DNA of 64,000 bases from Oscillospiraceae bacterium. Lineage in GTDB: Bacteria; Bacillota; Clostridia; Oscillospirales; Acutalibacteraceae. The DNA is taken from assembly GCA_015066015.1 (NCBI GenBank), contig SVPE01000006.1, positions 1 through 64,000 on the forward strand, read 5' to 3'. The position numbers were made by a program, and so were the translations under genes. The notes beneath the pieces are model-generated. The model did not search any database and had not been told where the DNA came from. It saw only the letters and a list, made by a program, of their open reading frames with translations. The first letter of the stretch is position 1. Each line of letters starts with the position of its first letter. Positions 8,389 through 16,166 of the stretch are shown here, piece after piece.

Positions 8389-9705
8389 ATGAAAAAATCA
8401 AATGCACTTGCACTTATCCCCATTGGGGTTTTTGTGGTGTTCTATCTTACACTCGGTATTGTGTTTGAGTATGTTATGAAAATATCAATGGGCTTTTACA
8501 GTGTGCCTGTTGTAGTAGCATTTCTTGTGGCACTTTTTGTTGCCGTGCTTCAGACCAAGGGCAAAAGTCTTGACGAAAAGTTTGAGATCATGGGTCAGGG
8601 TGTAGGCGATAAGAACATTGTAACTATGCTTCTTATTTTTATGCTTGCAGGTATTTTTGTAGGTGTTGTCGGCAGAAGCTCTGCTGAAAGTGTTGCTTAC
8701 TTTATGCTCTCCGTTACGCCGCCGAGAATGGCTGTTGTGGTAATTTTTATTGTAAGCTGCTTTGTTTCAACGGCTATGGGTACATCTGTCGGTACAATTA
8801 CTCTCCTTACACCGATTGCCGTTGCAATTGCCGAGGGCTCAGGCTTCTCTCTTCCTCTTTGTGTCGGCACTGTTGTAGGCGGTGCAATGTTCGGTGATAA
8901 CCTCTCTTTTATCTCGGATACAACTATTGCTGCCTGTAACGGTCAGGGATGTAAGATGAAGGACAAGTTCCGCACAAACTTTCTTATTGTTGTTCCTGCA
9001 GCAGTTGTGTCGCTCGGGCAGATTTTCTTTATGTCGATGGGTGCAGATATCTCAGAAGGTATCTCGAAGGAATATGATATGATTCAGGTTATTCCTTATG
9101 TGCTTGTGCTTCTGAGCGGTATATTCGGAGTTAACGTTTTTCTTACTCTTATTATCGGCATCCTTTCAGGCAGTATTATAATGCTTGCTACGGGAGCTGT
9201 TGATTTTCCGGGCCTTCTTTCCGGTATGGGGGCGGGGGCATCAGGTATGTTTGAAACCTCTATGGTTGCCATTCTTGTTGCGGCTCTCGGAGCACTTATT
9301 AAGCATAACGGCGGCTTCGAGGCGCTTCTTAACGGTATCCGAAAGGTATTCAAGGGCAGAAGGGGCGGTCAGCTCGGCATCGGCCTTCTTGTAGGACTTA
9401 TGGATATCGCCACCGCTAACAACACCGTTGCTATTGTTATGGCTAACCCCATCGCAAGTGAAATGTCGAAGGACTTTGGCATCTCGAAGAGAAAAACCGC
9501 CTCTCTTCTTGATACCTTCTCCTGCATTGTGCAGGGCTTCCTTCCCTACGGTGCGCAGATTCTTGTTGCGATTTCTGCCGTTAATACTCTTGGCGGTGAA
9601 ATATCAGCCTTTGATATTATTACAAATATGGTATACCCGATGATGCTTCTTGCAAGCTCGCTGGTATTTATCTTCCTTTTTCCGGAAAAGAAGGAAAAAG
9701 CATAA
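8389..9705 (+). CDS. Na+/H+ antiporter, NhaC family
   Basis: A 438-residue integral membrane protein with about 11-12 hydrophobic segments. The block MGTSVGTITLLTPIAVAIAE followed by GTVVGGAMFGDNLSFISDTT is characteristic of NhaC and related carriers, in which the buried acidic residue (GDNLSFISDT) takes part in ion exchange. A second half-repeat, MDIATANNTVAI, contains the matching polar segment. Family members exchange Na+ for H+ (NhaC) or malate/lactate (MleN), so the exact exchange is not certain. It has its own promoter, a ribosome binding site (GAGGAATTTG) and a downstream terminator, and is therefore probably monocistronic. Confidence 0.8.
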   Translation: MKKSNALALIPIGVFVVFYLTLGIVFEYVMKISMGFYSVPVVVAFLVALFVAVLQTKGKSLDEKFEIMGQGVGDKNIVTMLLIFMLAGIFVGVVGRSSAESVAYFMLSVTPPRMAVVVIFIVSCFVSTAMGTSVGTITLLTPIAVAIAEGSGFSLPLCVGTVVGGAMFGDNLSFISDTTIAACNGQGCKMKDKFRTNFLIVVPAAVVSLGQIFFMSMGADISEGISKEYDMIQVIPYVLVLLSGIFGVNVFLTLIIGILSGSIIMLATGAVDFPGLLSGMGAGASGMFETSMVAILVAALGALIKHNGGFEALLNGIRKVFKGRRGGQLGIGLLVGLMDIATANNTVAIVMANPIASEMSKDFGISKRKTASLLDTFSCIVQGFLPYGAQILVAISAVNTLGGEISAFDIITNMVYPMMLLASSLVFIFLFPEKKEKA

Positions 9706-9780
9706 AAATAATAAAAGTTTCCTACGAGCTTTTGAAAAAGCTTGTGGGGTCAGGGGCAAAGCCCTTTTATGAATAAAAAC

Positions 9781-9826
9781 AGCTTCCTTGCCGGTTTTTA
9801 AATCACAAGGAAGCTTTGTTATTGTT
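9781..9826 (+). terminator. Terminator after the NhaC-type gene
   Basis: A 10-bp perfect stem (9781-9790 with 9806-9815) with a 15-base loop and a TTGTTATTGTT tail. A weaker hairpin lies upstream near 9730. Confidence 0.7.
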
Positions 9827-9864
9827 GATATGTTTATAAAAATGTGATATATTAAAAAAAACTC

Positions 9865-9895
9865 TTGACTTTTACCTAAGGGAAAAGATTATTAT
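9865..9895 (+). promoter_or_regulatory. MerR-type promoter with a 19-bp spacer and dyad operator
   Basis: TTGACT at 9865-9870 and TATTAT at 9890-9895 are 19 bp apart, the over-long spacing that MerR-family activators correct by DNA distortion. The spacer holds an imperfect dyad, CTTTTACC-TAA-GGGAAAAG (9869-9887). Autoregulation of the adjacent MerR gene is therefore likely. Confidence 0.75.
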
Positions 9896-9918
9896 AAGCA
9901 AAGAAAGGAGAGATTACT

Positions 9919-11127
9919 ATGAAAATAAAAGAAATGTGCGAGCTGACGGGGCTTACAGATAAAACAGTACGTTTTTACATTGATAACGGACTTATCACAC
10001 CTGAATGCAAAGAAAATTATCTCGGACGACGTTCTTTTACTTTCAGTAAGCAGAACCTTTCTGAACTCGAGGATATTGCAACTTTACGAAAAGCAGGTTT
10101 TTCGGTTGCACAGATAAAAGAAATCCAAAACGAAAAAGAAAAAAGCAGAGAGATAATTCCGCAACTTATTGCACTTAAAGAAAAGCAGATTGAAGAAAAC
10201 AAGCTCATCAATGCAGCTTTAAGTCAGCTTGAGAGCGACAGGGCATACTCTGTCAGGGAGATTGCAGAGGTGCTTCGTGAAAGCGGAAAGGATAAAGAAG
10301 TTCTGCAGGATGAAGATGATATCTGGTATATTCTCATAAAGTGGATAAAGCTTATAATGATTGTTCTGTGGCTTCTTTCTGGTATTGCCGGGTTTGTTGA
10401 AGCATCAAAAAGTGTCAGTGCAGCAGTAGAGAATTATTCACCATTGACTGCCGTTTTAAGTGTAAAAAGATTGATATTAATTTGGTGTATTATTCTATCT
10501 CCGATAATCATTTTCTTAATATCTGTATTAGTAAAAAAAATAAAAAACATTAAATCTTTTTCTTTAACTCATAATGTGATTGTAGTGAGTATTTTAACGG
10601 TATCCTTATTATTTGCTCTACCGCTTCTTCCGGGTATGTTAGGAGTATTTCATAGATTGGACTACGGTGCAGAAACAAGCTCACCGGAAGACTATTTTAT
10701 CATTACTAACACAACAAATGAGGATGATAGATTTTACAAAGTGTTTCCTAGTCAGATTCCGGCATATGTTATGCAGAACTATTATTTATGTAATCACAAA
10801 AAAGAGTGCGAATGTAAAAAGCCTGAATATTATTATACAAATTACCTTGATTGGGATGTTGAGGTTTATGAAATGTATGCCGAATGGGTTTTGGATGAAG
10901 AAGCCTTTGAAGCAGAGGTTGACAGGATATACTCTATCGGCGGAATAGAACGAACCTATGAAGATTATACTGTACGATTTTTTGAATATGAAAAAGATTG
11001 GCGAGGAAAGTACTGTCTTGCTTTTGCTTATAATAAAGAGACAAAAACGGTAAGATATATATATTACGGCGGATATAATCCTGAGGGGAAAAAGCCTTAC
11101 TGTGAAACAGTTGAATGGATTATATGA
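9919..11127 (+). CDS. Membrane-bound MerR-family transcription regulator
   Basis: A 402-residue protein. Residues 1-70 are a MerR winged helix-turn-helix (MKIKEMCELTGLTDKTVRFY, then the FSKQNLSELEDIATLRKAGFS wing region). Residues about 75-125 form the usual dimerising coiled coil. Unlike ordinary MerR proteins (110-280 aa) it continues with three predicted membrane helices (about 137-160, 182-205, 218-240) and a C-terminal domain of about 150 residues. An odd number of helices puts that domain outside the cell. It carries SPEDYF near its start and KTVRYIYY near its end, both shared with the paralogue at 17410-18561. It likely senses an envelope or extracellular signal while bound to DNA at the membrane. 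The signal is unknown. Confidence 0.85.
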   Translation: MKIKEMCELTGLTDKTVRFYIDNGLITPECKENYLGRRSFTFSKQNLSELEDIATLRKAGFSVAQIKEIQNEKEKSREIIPQLIALKEKQIEENKLINAALSQLESDRAYSVREIAEVLRESGKDKEVLQDEDDIWYILIKWIKLIMIVLWLLSGIAGFVEASKSVSAAVENYSPLTAVLSVKRLILIWCIILSPIIIFLISVLVKKIKNIKSFSLTHNVIVVSILTVSLLFALPLLPGMLGVFHRLDYGAETSSPEDYFIITNTTNEDDRFYKVFPSQIPAYVMQNYYLCNHKKECECKKPEYYYTNYLDWDVEVYEMYAEWVLDEEAFEAEVDRIYSIGGIERTYEDYTVRFFEYEKDWRGKYCLAFAYNKETKTVRYIYYGGYNPEGKKPYCETVEWII

Positions 11128-11143
11128 GTATGGTACAATGTAA

Positions 11144-11182
11144 ACAATCCCTGCAGAAACCAAACTGCAGGGATTGTTATAT
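11144..11182. terminator. Bidirectional terminator between convergent genes
   Basis: A perfect 13-bp stem (11144-11156 with 11165-11177) with an 8-base loop sits between the rightward MerR gene and the leftward MFS gene. Confidence 0.7.
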
Positions 11183-11263
11183 AGTTATAATACCTTTTAT
11201 GCCCTCGCCGGGCAGGCATTCTTTCTTGTAAGAAAGAATCAAAGAACTTTACCTGTTTTATTT

Positions 11264-12670
11264 TTACCCGATTTCATCAAGATTTGCTCCCTTTGTTTCC
11301 TTGACCCTCGCACCGAGAATAACGGCCGCAACAGCAACACAAGGAAGTGCAACAAGAAGGCAGGTGAGATATACGGGAATCACAAGCATTCCCACGGCGG
11401 CAAGAATGTAGCCCACTGCAAGACCGATGATAACGAGAAGACCTTCAGCACCAACAACGGAGGCTCTGATGTCGGTGGGTACCTTTTCTGTCATCATAAT
11501 GTTCATATAGTCTCTGCCTATCCAGTAACAGCCCTGGTAAAGTCCGCAGAAGCCGCCGATAAGATAGGGGTTCCAGAGATTATTGATGCCGACAGCAAAG
11601 AGAATAAAGCCTGTTATACAAAGCACGCTCGCACCGACTATAGTCTTCTTTCTGCCAAGCTTATCAGCAATAAAGCCTGAAAAGAAGGTGAGTGTTGCAT
11701 AAACAATGGGAAGGACAAACATTGACTTTGTGATATCTGATGTGCTCATACCTGCGATGTGCATTGATGATTCATAGTAAAGTGCAATTGCAGGCATACC
11801 TGCATCGAATATAATGTGAGAAATTATAAGACTCTTTGTGTCCTTGTTAGCGAATATGTATTTTACTGCATTGAAAACGCCTGACTGATTTCTCTGTGCT
11901 TTCTTTTCTTCTTTTTCACGCTTCTTTTGTGCTTGTCTTTCCTCGTAGGGAATTGAAAGATAAGCAATTCTTTCATTCATAAAGACCTTGGTGTCCTTGG
12001 CGAGAATAACTACCATAAGTGCCGCAACAATACCGGCAATTGCAGGTGCAAGGAAGATTCTTCTCCAGAGAGTCGCATCGTCGCCCATAAGAAGATTGCG
12101 GAGCATCGGAATACAAACAACGCCGAAGATGCCGAGCGCCTTCAGTACACTGTAAATGGCAGCTCTGTATTTGTCGGGAGCTTCTTCAAGAATATAGATA
12201 ATCTGAATGTCGTGACCGAAGAAAAAGCCGATGACTGCATATCCGAGGAGAAAAACAAGGTAATTGGGTGAAAAATAAATAATGAGAAGTCCGAGACTCA
12301 TACCGAGTGTAGAGATTGCAAAAAGCGGCTTTCTGCCCCACTTATCGGCAAGAGCCTTGTAAAAGGGTGTGATTGCACCGAGCACATAACTGATAACGCT
12401 GACAGAGGTGTGCAGGGAAAGACCTTCCTCAAAGGTGTATATTTTGCCGAGGAAGGGTCGGTTGACGAAAAATTCCGTTACAAAGGATGATTGAACCGAA
12501 ACGGAAAGGTTGCTTGTAACCTCGTCAATTATGTTTACAAAGGCGATTATCACAAGCAGAATGAAAAAATAACTGCTTGAATTGCCCTTAAGTGATTTTT
12601 TCTTAAGCGAGGACAGCTGTCTTTCTTCAAAGGCTTTGGTTCTTGTTGACTTTTTTTCTTGTTTTGTCAT
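11264..12670 (-). CDS. MFS transporter
   Basis: A 468-residue carrier. The start at 12670 is chosen because GGAGA lies just upstream on the minus strand; the frame extends upstream without a ribosome binding site. About 12 membrane helices are visible, with the MFS loop ADKWGRKPLFAIST after helix 2 and a second ADKLGRKKTIVG in the C-terminal half. A strongly basic and acidic cytosolic loop (EERQAQKKREKEEKKAQRN) joins the halves. The N-terminus is a long Lys/Arg-rich cytosolic stretch. The loop signatures establish the superfamily but not the substrate; sugar, metabolite or drug transport are all open. It has its own promoter and a hairpin in the leader. Confidence 0.8.
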   Translation of the reverse strand: MTKQEKKSTRTKAFEERQLSSLKKKSLKGNSSSYFFILLVIIAFVNIIDEVTSNLSVSVQSSFVTEFFVNRPFLGKIYTFEEGLSLHTSVSVISYVLGAITPFYKALADKWGRKPLFAISTLGMSLGLLIIYFSPNYLVFLLGYAVIGFFFGHDIQIIYILEEAPDKYRAAIYSVLKALGIFGVVCIPMLRNLLMGDDATLWRRIFLAPAIAGIVAALMVVILAKDTKVFMNERIAYLSIPYEERQAQKKREKEEKKAQRNQSGVFNAVKYIFANKDTKSLIISHIIFDAGMPAIALYYESSMHIAGMSTSDITKSMFVLPIVYATLTFFSGFIADKLGRKKTIVGASVLCITGFILFAVGINNLWNPYLIGGFCGLYQGCYWIGRDYMNIMMTEKVPTDIRASVVGAEGLLVIIGLAVGYILAAVGMLVIPVYLTCLLVALPCVAVAAVILGARVKETKGANLDEIG

Positions 12671-12693
12671 ATTCTCTCCTTCTTTCTTCAATA

Positions 12694-12712
12694 AAAAAAG
12701 CGCCGATAAGCG
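12694..12712 (-). promoter_or_regulatory. Leader hairpin with a U-run before the MFS start codon
   Basis: On the minus strand GCGC-TTATCG-GCGC is followed by seven Ts, a short terminator-like hairpin between the promoter and the ribosome binding site. It may attenuate transcription. The stem is short, so the case is weak. Confidence 0.3.
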
Positions 12713-12725
12713 CCCCAACATATCC

Positions 12726-12754
12726 ATCATATCAAATCTGTAATTATATGTCAA
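12726..12754 (-). promoter_or_regulatory. Sigma-A promoter for the MFS gene
   Basis: On the minus strand TTGACA (12754-12749), a 17-bp spacer, and TATGAT (12731-12726). Confidence 0.75.
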
Positions 12755-12829
12755 TAGATTTAAGGTGTATTCACACACTTTCTCCCTCTTGCATAAAAAC
12801 AAAGTAGTTAATTTTGTACAAAAATGATA

Positions 12830-12858
12830 TTGAAATGTGGAATTTTTTATGGTAATAT
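12830..12858 (+). promoter_or_regulatory. Promoter of a small noncoding transcript
   Basis: TTGAAA at 12830-12835, a 17-bp spacer, and TAATAT at 12853-12858. No gene of normal size follows before the terminator at 13066. Confidence 0.6.
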
Positions 12859-12864
12859 ATAGTC

Positions 12865-13133
12865 ACAGAAAGGGAAAGGTGATACCGATGAACAGGTAAA
12901 ACCCAACAGTCTTCATTAAAAGCCTTGTATGAATAAATAGATAAAAAAACATACAAAGAAGAACATAAACCTAAAACAAGAGTACGAGGCAAAAAATTAA
13001 ATGAAGACACCACATTCTGTAGAAAGAGAGGTTGCCCAAATGAAGTTAGATAACAAGACAGAACAGAAATAACCCCCCGCACCAGAATGATGTGTAAAGA
13101 AACATCGGTGCCCGGGGGTTATTTCTTTTTTAT
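12865..13133 (+). ncRNA. Candidate small RNA or decayed gene transcript, about 270 nt
   Basis: A promoter and a very strong terminator bracket about 200 bases without a proper gene. There is a ribosome-binding-like AAAGGTGAT followed by a three-codon frame (ATG AAC AGG TAA at 12889), and a 23-codon frame at 13001-13072 without a ribosome binding site. The base composition is A-rich on the plus strand. A regulatory RNA, a leader-peptide transcript or the relic of a short gene would all fit. Confidence 0.35.
13066..13133 (+). terminator. Strong terminator with a long stem
   Basis: A 12-bp stem (13066-13077 with 13114-13125) continues as GCACC/GGTGC (13079-13083 with 13107-13111), followed by a T-run. 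Confidence 0.8.
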
Positions 13134-13143
13134 ATCTGTGTTT

Positions 13144-13168
13144 TACGTCCCGTGGGGGCGTTTTTTTA
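13144..13168 (+). terminator. Second short terminator-like hairpin
   Basis: A 7-bp stem with one G-T pair (ACGTCCC / GGGGCGT) is followed by TTTTTTTATTTT, directly after the long-stem terminator. Confidence 0.5.
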
Positions 13169-13175
13169 TTTTAAA

Positions 13176-13205
13176 TTGACTTTTAGCTGTTTTCAAACGT
13201 ATATT
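13176..13205 (+). promoter_or_regulatory. Promoter for the second ECF sigma pair
   Basis: TTGACT at 13176-13181, an 18-bp spacer, and TATATT at 13200-13205. An ECF-type autoregulatory promoter could overlap but cannot be recognised by eye. Confidence 0.55.
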
Positions 13206-13226
13206 AGGTGAAGGGAGGTTGATGAA

Positions 13227-13715
13227 GTGAAAAAAACATCGGCACGGCCGGCTGATGAAATTGAAATAATCGTAAGCACTTACGCAGATATGCTGTTTCG
13301 ATTGAGCCTTATTATTCTCGGGAATCAGAACGATGCAGAGGATGTTGTGCAGGAAACAATGCTTAAATATATGAAAAAGACACCTGTGTTTGAAAGTGAA
13401 CAACACCGAAAGGCTTGGCTTATAACGGTTGCGAGAAATAAATGTAGGGATATTATCCGTTTCAGGGCAAAGCATCCTACTGTTGACATTGATGAATTGA
13501 GAAATCATTCTGCTGATAATACAGACAGCGGAATCCTTGAGGCACTTGTCACCCTTCCCGAAAAAATAAAGTCGGTAATGATTTTGTATTATGTTGAGGA
13601 TTTTTCCGTAAAGGAGATTGCCTCAATAACAGGCAAAACCGAATCGGCAATCAAAATGCGGCTACAAAAGGGTCGCAGACTTTTGGCAGAAAAATATCGG
13701 AAGGAGTTTATGTAA
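13227..13715 (+). CDS. ECF RNA polymerase sigma factor
   Basis: A 162-residue sigma-70 family factor starting at GTG 13227, eight bases after GGGAGG. Region 2 is seen as NDAEDVVQETMLKYMKK and the AWLITVARNKCRDIIRF helix. Region 4 is TLPEKIKSVMILYYVEDFSVKEIASITG followed by the recognition helix ESAIKMRLQKGRRLL. It is only a distant paralogue of the factor at 2820-3305. Its stop codon is followed directly by the start of a single-helix membrane protein, the classic co-transcribed anti-sigma arrangement. Confidence 0.88.
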   Translation: MKKTSARPADEIEIIVSTYADMLFRLSLIILGNQNDAEDVVQETMLKYMKKTPVFESEQHRKAWLITVARNKCRDIIRFRAKHPTVDIDELRNHSADNTDSGILEALVTLPEKIKSVMILYYVEDFSVKEIASITGKTESAIKMRLQKGRRLLAEKYRKEFM

Positions 13716-14312
13716 ATGGAAAAAGAAATAAAGTCGCTCCGGAAAATTGAAATGCCGGAAGAGATGAAAAAAAGACTTATCGAAAAATGCTATAATGAAA
13801 GGCAGGAAAAAACAGTGAAAAAGTTATACAGAAAGCCCGCAATTCTTGCGGCGACATTGGCAGTTGTTATTTGTCTCGGCGCAGTTACAGCTTTTGCATC
13901 ATCGGGAAAGCTCGAGGGATTTTTCGGCGATGTTTTCGGTTGGAACGGAGCTGTAGTCGGAACCGTATACGAGAATGCAACGGATGAGATTGCAGTAGAG
14001 GCAGAGGTAAAGGATAGCGTAATAACCGTTAAGGCTGTTTTATTGCAAAAAGAGGAAGCCCCCTACCTTTATCTTGATGTGCTTGGCATAGGTAGTTGCA
14101 AGATAATTGATTCTGAGGGCGAGATTATCCTTGAGGGTGTTTCTTCTCGGAAGGTCGAAGTCAAGGACGGTAAAGCTGTAGTAGAGCTTGCCTGCGAAGA
14201 GCTTCTTCCCGGTGAGTACAGCCTTGTTATCGACGAGTTCATCGGCGGAGCAAAGGCAGAGCAGGACCTTGCTATCAAAGGCGTCTGGGAATGTACTATC
14301 AGTGTAAAATAA
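13716..14312 (+). CDS. Probable anti-sigma membrane protein (DUF4179-like)
   Basis: A 198-residue protein whose ATG follows the sigma stop codon with no gap; the ribosome binding site AAGGAG lies inside the sigma gene. Residues 1-44 are a charged helical cytosolic segment able to bind a sigma factor. One membrane helix spans about 45-63 (AILAATLAVVICLGAVTAFA), and an extracytoplasmic beta-rich domain of about 135 residues follows (FFGDVFGWNGAVVGTVYEN...). Topology and coupling support an anti-sigma role. The family assignment to DUF4179 is tentative. The signal sensed outside is unknown. Confidence 0.65.
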   Translation: MEKEIKSLRKIEMPEEMKKRLIEKCYNERQEKTVKKLYRKPAILAATLAVVICLGAVTAFASSGKLEGFFGDVFGWNGAVVGTVYENATDEIAVEAEVKDSVITVKAVLLQKEEAPYLYLDVLGIGSCKIIDSEGEIILEGVSSRKVEVKDGKAVVELACEELLPGEYSLVIDEFIGGAKAEQDLAIKGVWECTISVK

Positions 14313-14324
14313 GCATCAAATATT

Positions 14325-14372
14325 AATCCACCGCTTAATTCACTGTTAAAGCGGTGGATTTTTTATTTTTAC
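14325..14372. terminator. Terminator between the sigma pair and convergent GH16 gene
   Basis: An 11-bp perfect stem (14325-14335 with 14350-14360) is followed by TTTTTATTTTT. It lies between convergent genes and probably serves both. Confidence 0.8.
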
Positions 14373-15274
14373 TTATACTGATAAACCCTTACATAATCCA
14401 CGATGAACTCAGCAGTATCTCCGGGTTGCATACTCATTTTGCCTGTGCCGTGTCTGTCGGCATTCGCCACTCCGTTTTCGCCTGCAACCTCGCAGGAAAG
14501 AATGAGATATTCGGGGTTCTGACTTACGCCGCCGGTTGAAAGTCTGCCTGTTTCAACGCCGTTGATGTAGAATATGTATTCGTTTTCGTTCCACTCAAGA
14601 CCGTAGGTGTTGAACTCCTCATAAGGATTATTGCAGAACCATTTTCCGATGCTGTCGCCCTGATGACCTTCGCCGTATCCGTCGTAGTGGATTCCGCTGA
14701 CAACTGCATCACCGTAGCCGAGGGAAACATCTTTGTAATACATTGACTCAAAAATATCAACCTCTGTGCCGTCCTCGCCCGAGCCATCAACGTTTTCGAC
14801 CTGATCATTCATCATCCAGAAGGCTGACCACATACCCGTCGAAGCGGGAAGAATCGCACGGCACTCAAAATAACCGTAGCACTGCTCGAATTTGTTGCGT
14901 GTTTCAACAATGCCTGTGTACCAGCCGGGACCGTAGTCTTTGTCGTCGGGTCGGTTTGCAAAGTAGTCTTTATAAGCGTCAGGGGTAGGAAGACCATTTT
15001 CGTAATAGGCTGTGGTGATAACGAGTTTCCCGTCTCTTACATCGACCATATCCTCGTGCCAGTAGCCGCCCTTCCTTTCGCGTTCCCACCAGTTATAAAT
15101 CCATTTTGTTTTGTCCAGCTCTTCACCGTCAAATTCGTCGCTCCAGACAAGCTCGAATTTGTCGAGGTTGATTTCCTGACCCTCAGGAATTGCAGGCAGA
15201 CCGAAAAGATGGGGTAAAGTGGGTGAAACAGCCATTAAAACCGCTACTAAAAATCTGAAAAATTTCGAAAACAT
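14369..15274 (-). CDS. Secreted GH16 family beta-glucanase
   Basis: A 301-residue secreted enzyme. The start at 15274 has AGGAGG upstream on the minus strand. Residues 1-28 are a signal peptide. The catalytic domain begins with LVWSDEFDGEELDKTKWIY at about 42-60, the usual GH16 entry strand. The active-site motif EVDIFE is at 171-176, giving nucleophile Glu171, Asp173 and acid/base Glu176. GH16 enzymes cleave beta-1,3 or mixed beta-1,3/1,4 glucans (laminarinase or lichenase). The spacing EVDIFE without an extra residue is the lichenase-like form, but I would not fix the substrate. The C-terminus is a beta strand (VDYVRVYQY) typical of the family, with no carbohydrate-binding module. Confidence 0.9.
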   Translation of the reverse strand: MFSKFFRFLVAVLMAVSPTLPHLFGLPAIPEGQEINLDKFELVWSDEFDGEELDKTKWIYNWWERERKGGYWHEDMVDVRDGKLVITTAYYENGLPTPDAYKDYFANRPDDKDYGPGWYTGIVETRNKFEQCYGYFECRAILPASTGMWSAFWMMNDQVENVDGSGEDGTEVDIFESMYYKDVSLGYGDAVVSGIHYDGYGEGHQGDSIGKWFCNNPYEEFNTYGLEWNENEYIFYINGVETGRLSTGGVSQNPEYLILSCEVAGENGVANADRHGTGKMSMQPGDTAEFIVDYVRVYQYK

Positions 15275-15294
15275 AATTATTCCTCCTTTGCTAC

Positions 15295-15324
15295 AGTATA
15301 ACAAAATGCATCTCAGCTTGTCAA
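15295..15324 (-). promoter_or_regulatory. Promoter for the GH16 gene
   Basis: On the minus strand TTGACA (15324-15319), an 18-bp spacer, and TATACT (15300-15295). Confidence 0.6.
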
Positions 15325-15375
15325 CAGATGTATATACATAAAGTAAAATTCATATCATAATAGGGGTGATATAAT

Positions 15376-15855
15376 ATGAAGATTGATAAAAGCAAGCTCA
15401 AGGTTTACGGCATTTTTCTGTTGATAACGTTGGGCGTGGGTGCGGCTTCCGCACTTCTTACGAATATGGGTATGGATAGCTACAAGGCGGCAGAAAAGCC
15501 ACCGCTGACACCGCCTGACATTGTCTTTCCCATAGTGTGGTCGGTTCTCTTTACGCTTATGGCAATAAGTGCGGCAAGAGTGTGGCTTACGGATAATTCA
15601 AGACTCCGCAACCATGCAATGATAGTGTATTTCATCCAGCTGTTTTTCAATTTCTTCTGGAGTGTACTCTTCTTTAATTTTCAGGCTTACGCGCTCGCAT
15701 TTTTGTGGATTCTTGGTCTATGGGCACTGATACTTGTTATGATTATAAGGTTTTATCAGGCGGATAAAATTGCGGGACTTCTGCAGATACCATATCTTTT
15801 GTGGGTTACCTTTGCAGGGTATCTTAATTTTATGATTTATCAGCTTAATAAATAA
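15376..15855 (+). CDS. tspO: TspO/MBR family protein (tryptophan-rich sensory protein)
   Basis: A 159-residue protein with five membrane helices, the family length. The conserved entry to helix 2, PPLTPPDIVFPIVWSVLFTL, is present at about 42-61, and the aromatic-rich segment FFNFFWSVLFF follows in helix 3. TspO proteins bind porphyrins and other tetrapyrroles or sterols and take part in stress responses; the bacterial role is not fully settled. ATG 15376 follows AGGGGTG. It is divergent from the GH16 gene and followed by a strong terminator. Confidence 0.88.
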   Translation: MKIDKSKLKVYGIFLLITLGVGAASALLTNMGMDSYKAAEKPPLTPPDIVFPIVWSVLFTLMAISAARVWLTDNSRLRNHAMIVYFIQLFFNFFWSVLFFNFQAYALAFLWILGLWALILVMIIRFYQADKIAGLLQIPYLLWVTFAGYLNFMIYQLNK

Positions 15856-15859
15856 AATG

Positions 15860-15900
15860 AGGGGATGTAAAAAAACTCGTTTTTTTACATCCCCTTTTTA
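15860..15900 (+). terminator. Terminator after tspO
   Basis: A perfect 16-bp stem (15860-15875 with 15880-15895) with loop CTCG and a TTTTT tail. The core GGATGTAAAA...TTTTACATCC recurs in the terminator at 43172-43198. Confidence 0.85.
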
Positions 15901-16166
15901 GGGGCCGGGAAAAAATGCGCAGAATGAACAAACCGAGCCAAAATAAAGCGTTCAGCTTTATTTTGGTTTACCCGACGGCGTACAAAGGTACTCCGAGGGC
16001 GAGGTTTGTTTATAGCATAAAACGCAAAAACCTTGTTTTTGCCTGCTTTTGCTGATTTTTACAGTTTTAAAGGGTTTCTTTGGTAGTTCAATACCGAAAG
16101 AAACCCTTTAGTTATCTTGTTTTATGCGGTCTGCACTTTTTTTACAGCCCCTTTTGAGCTTGTTTT
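15901..16166. repeat. Intergenic inverted-repeat cluster with shared core, no gene
   Basis: Contains a 12-bp inverted repeat (15938-15949 with 15955-15966) nested inside AACAAACC/GGTTTGTT, and the core GGCGTACAAAGGTACTCCGA (15977-15996) also seen at 4421-4440. A 17-bp stem with one bulge follows (16069-16085 with 16092-16109), which probably terminates the leftward gene 16167-17219. Confidence 0.6.
16069..16109 (-). terminator. Probable terminator of the leftward membrane-protein gene
   Basis: A 13-bp stem (16069-16081 with 16097-16109) is extended by GGTA/TACC inside. On the minus strand the flanking T content is only moderate. Confidence 0.5.

Noticed and set aside
11174-11680. Plus-strand frame of 168 codons
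   Set aside because: It overlaps the MFS gene on the opposite strand, which has clear membrane helices, family loops, a promoter and a ribosome binding site.
12771-13082. Minus-strand frame of 103 codons
   Set aside because: It is the shadow of the promoter/terminator region of the small-RNA candidate, has no ribosome binding site and shows random composition.
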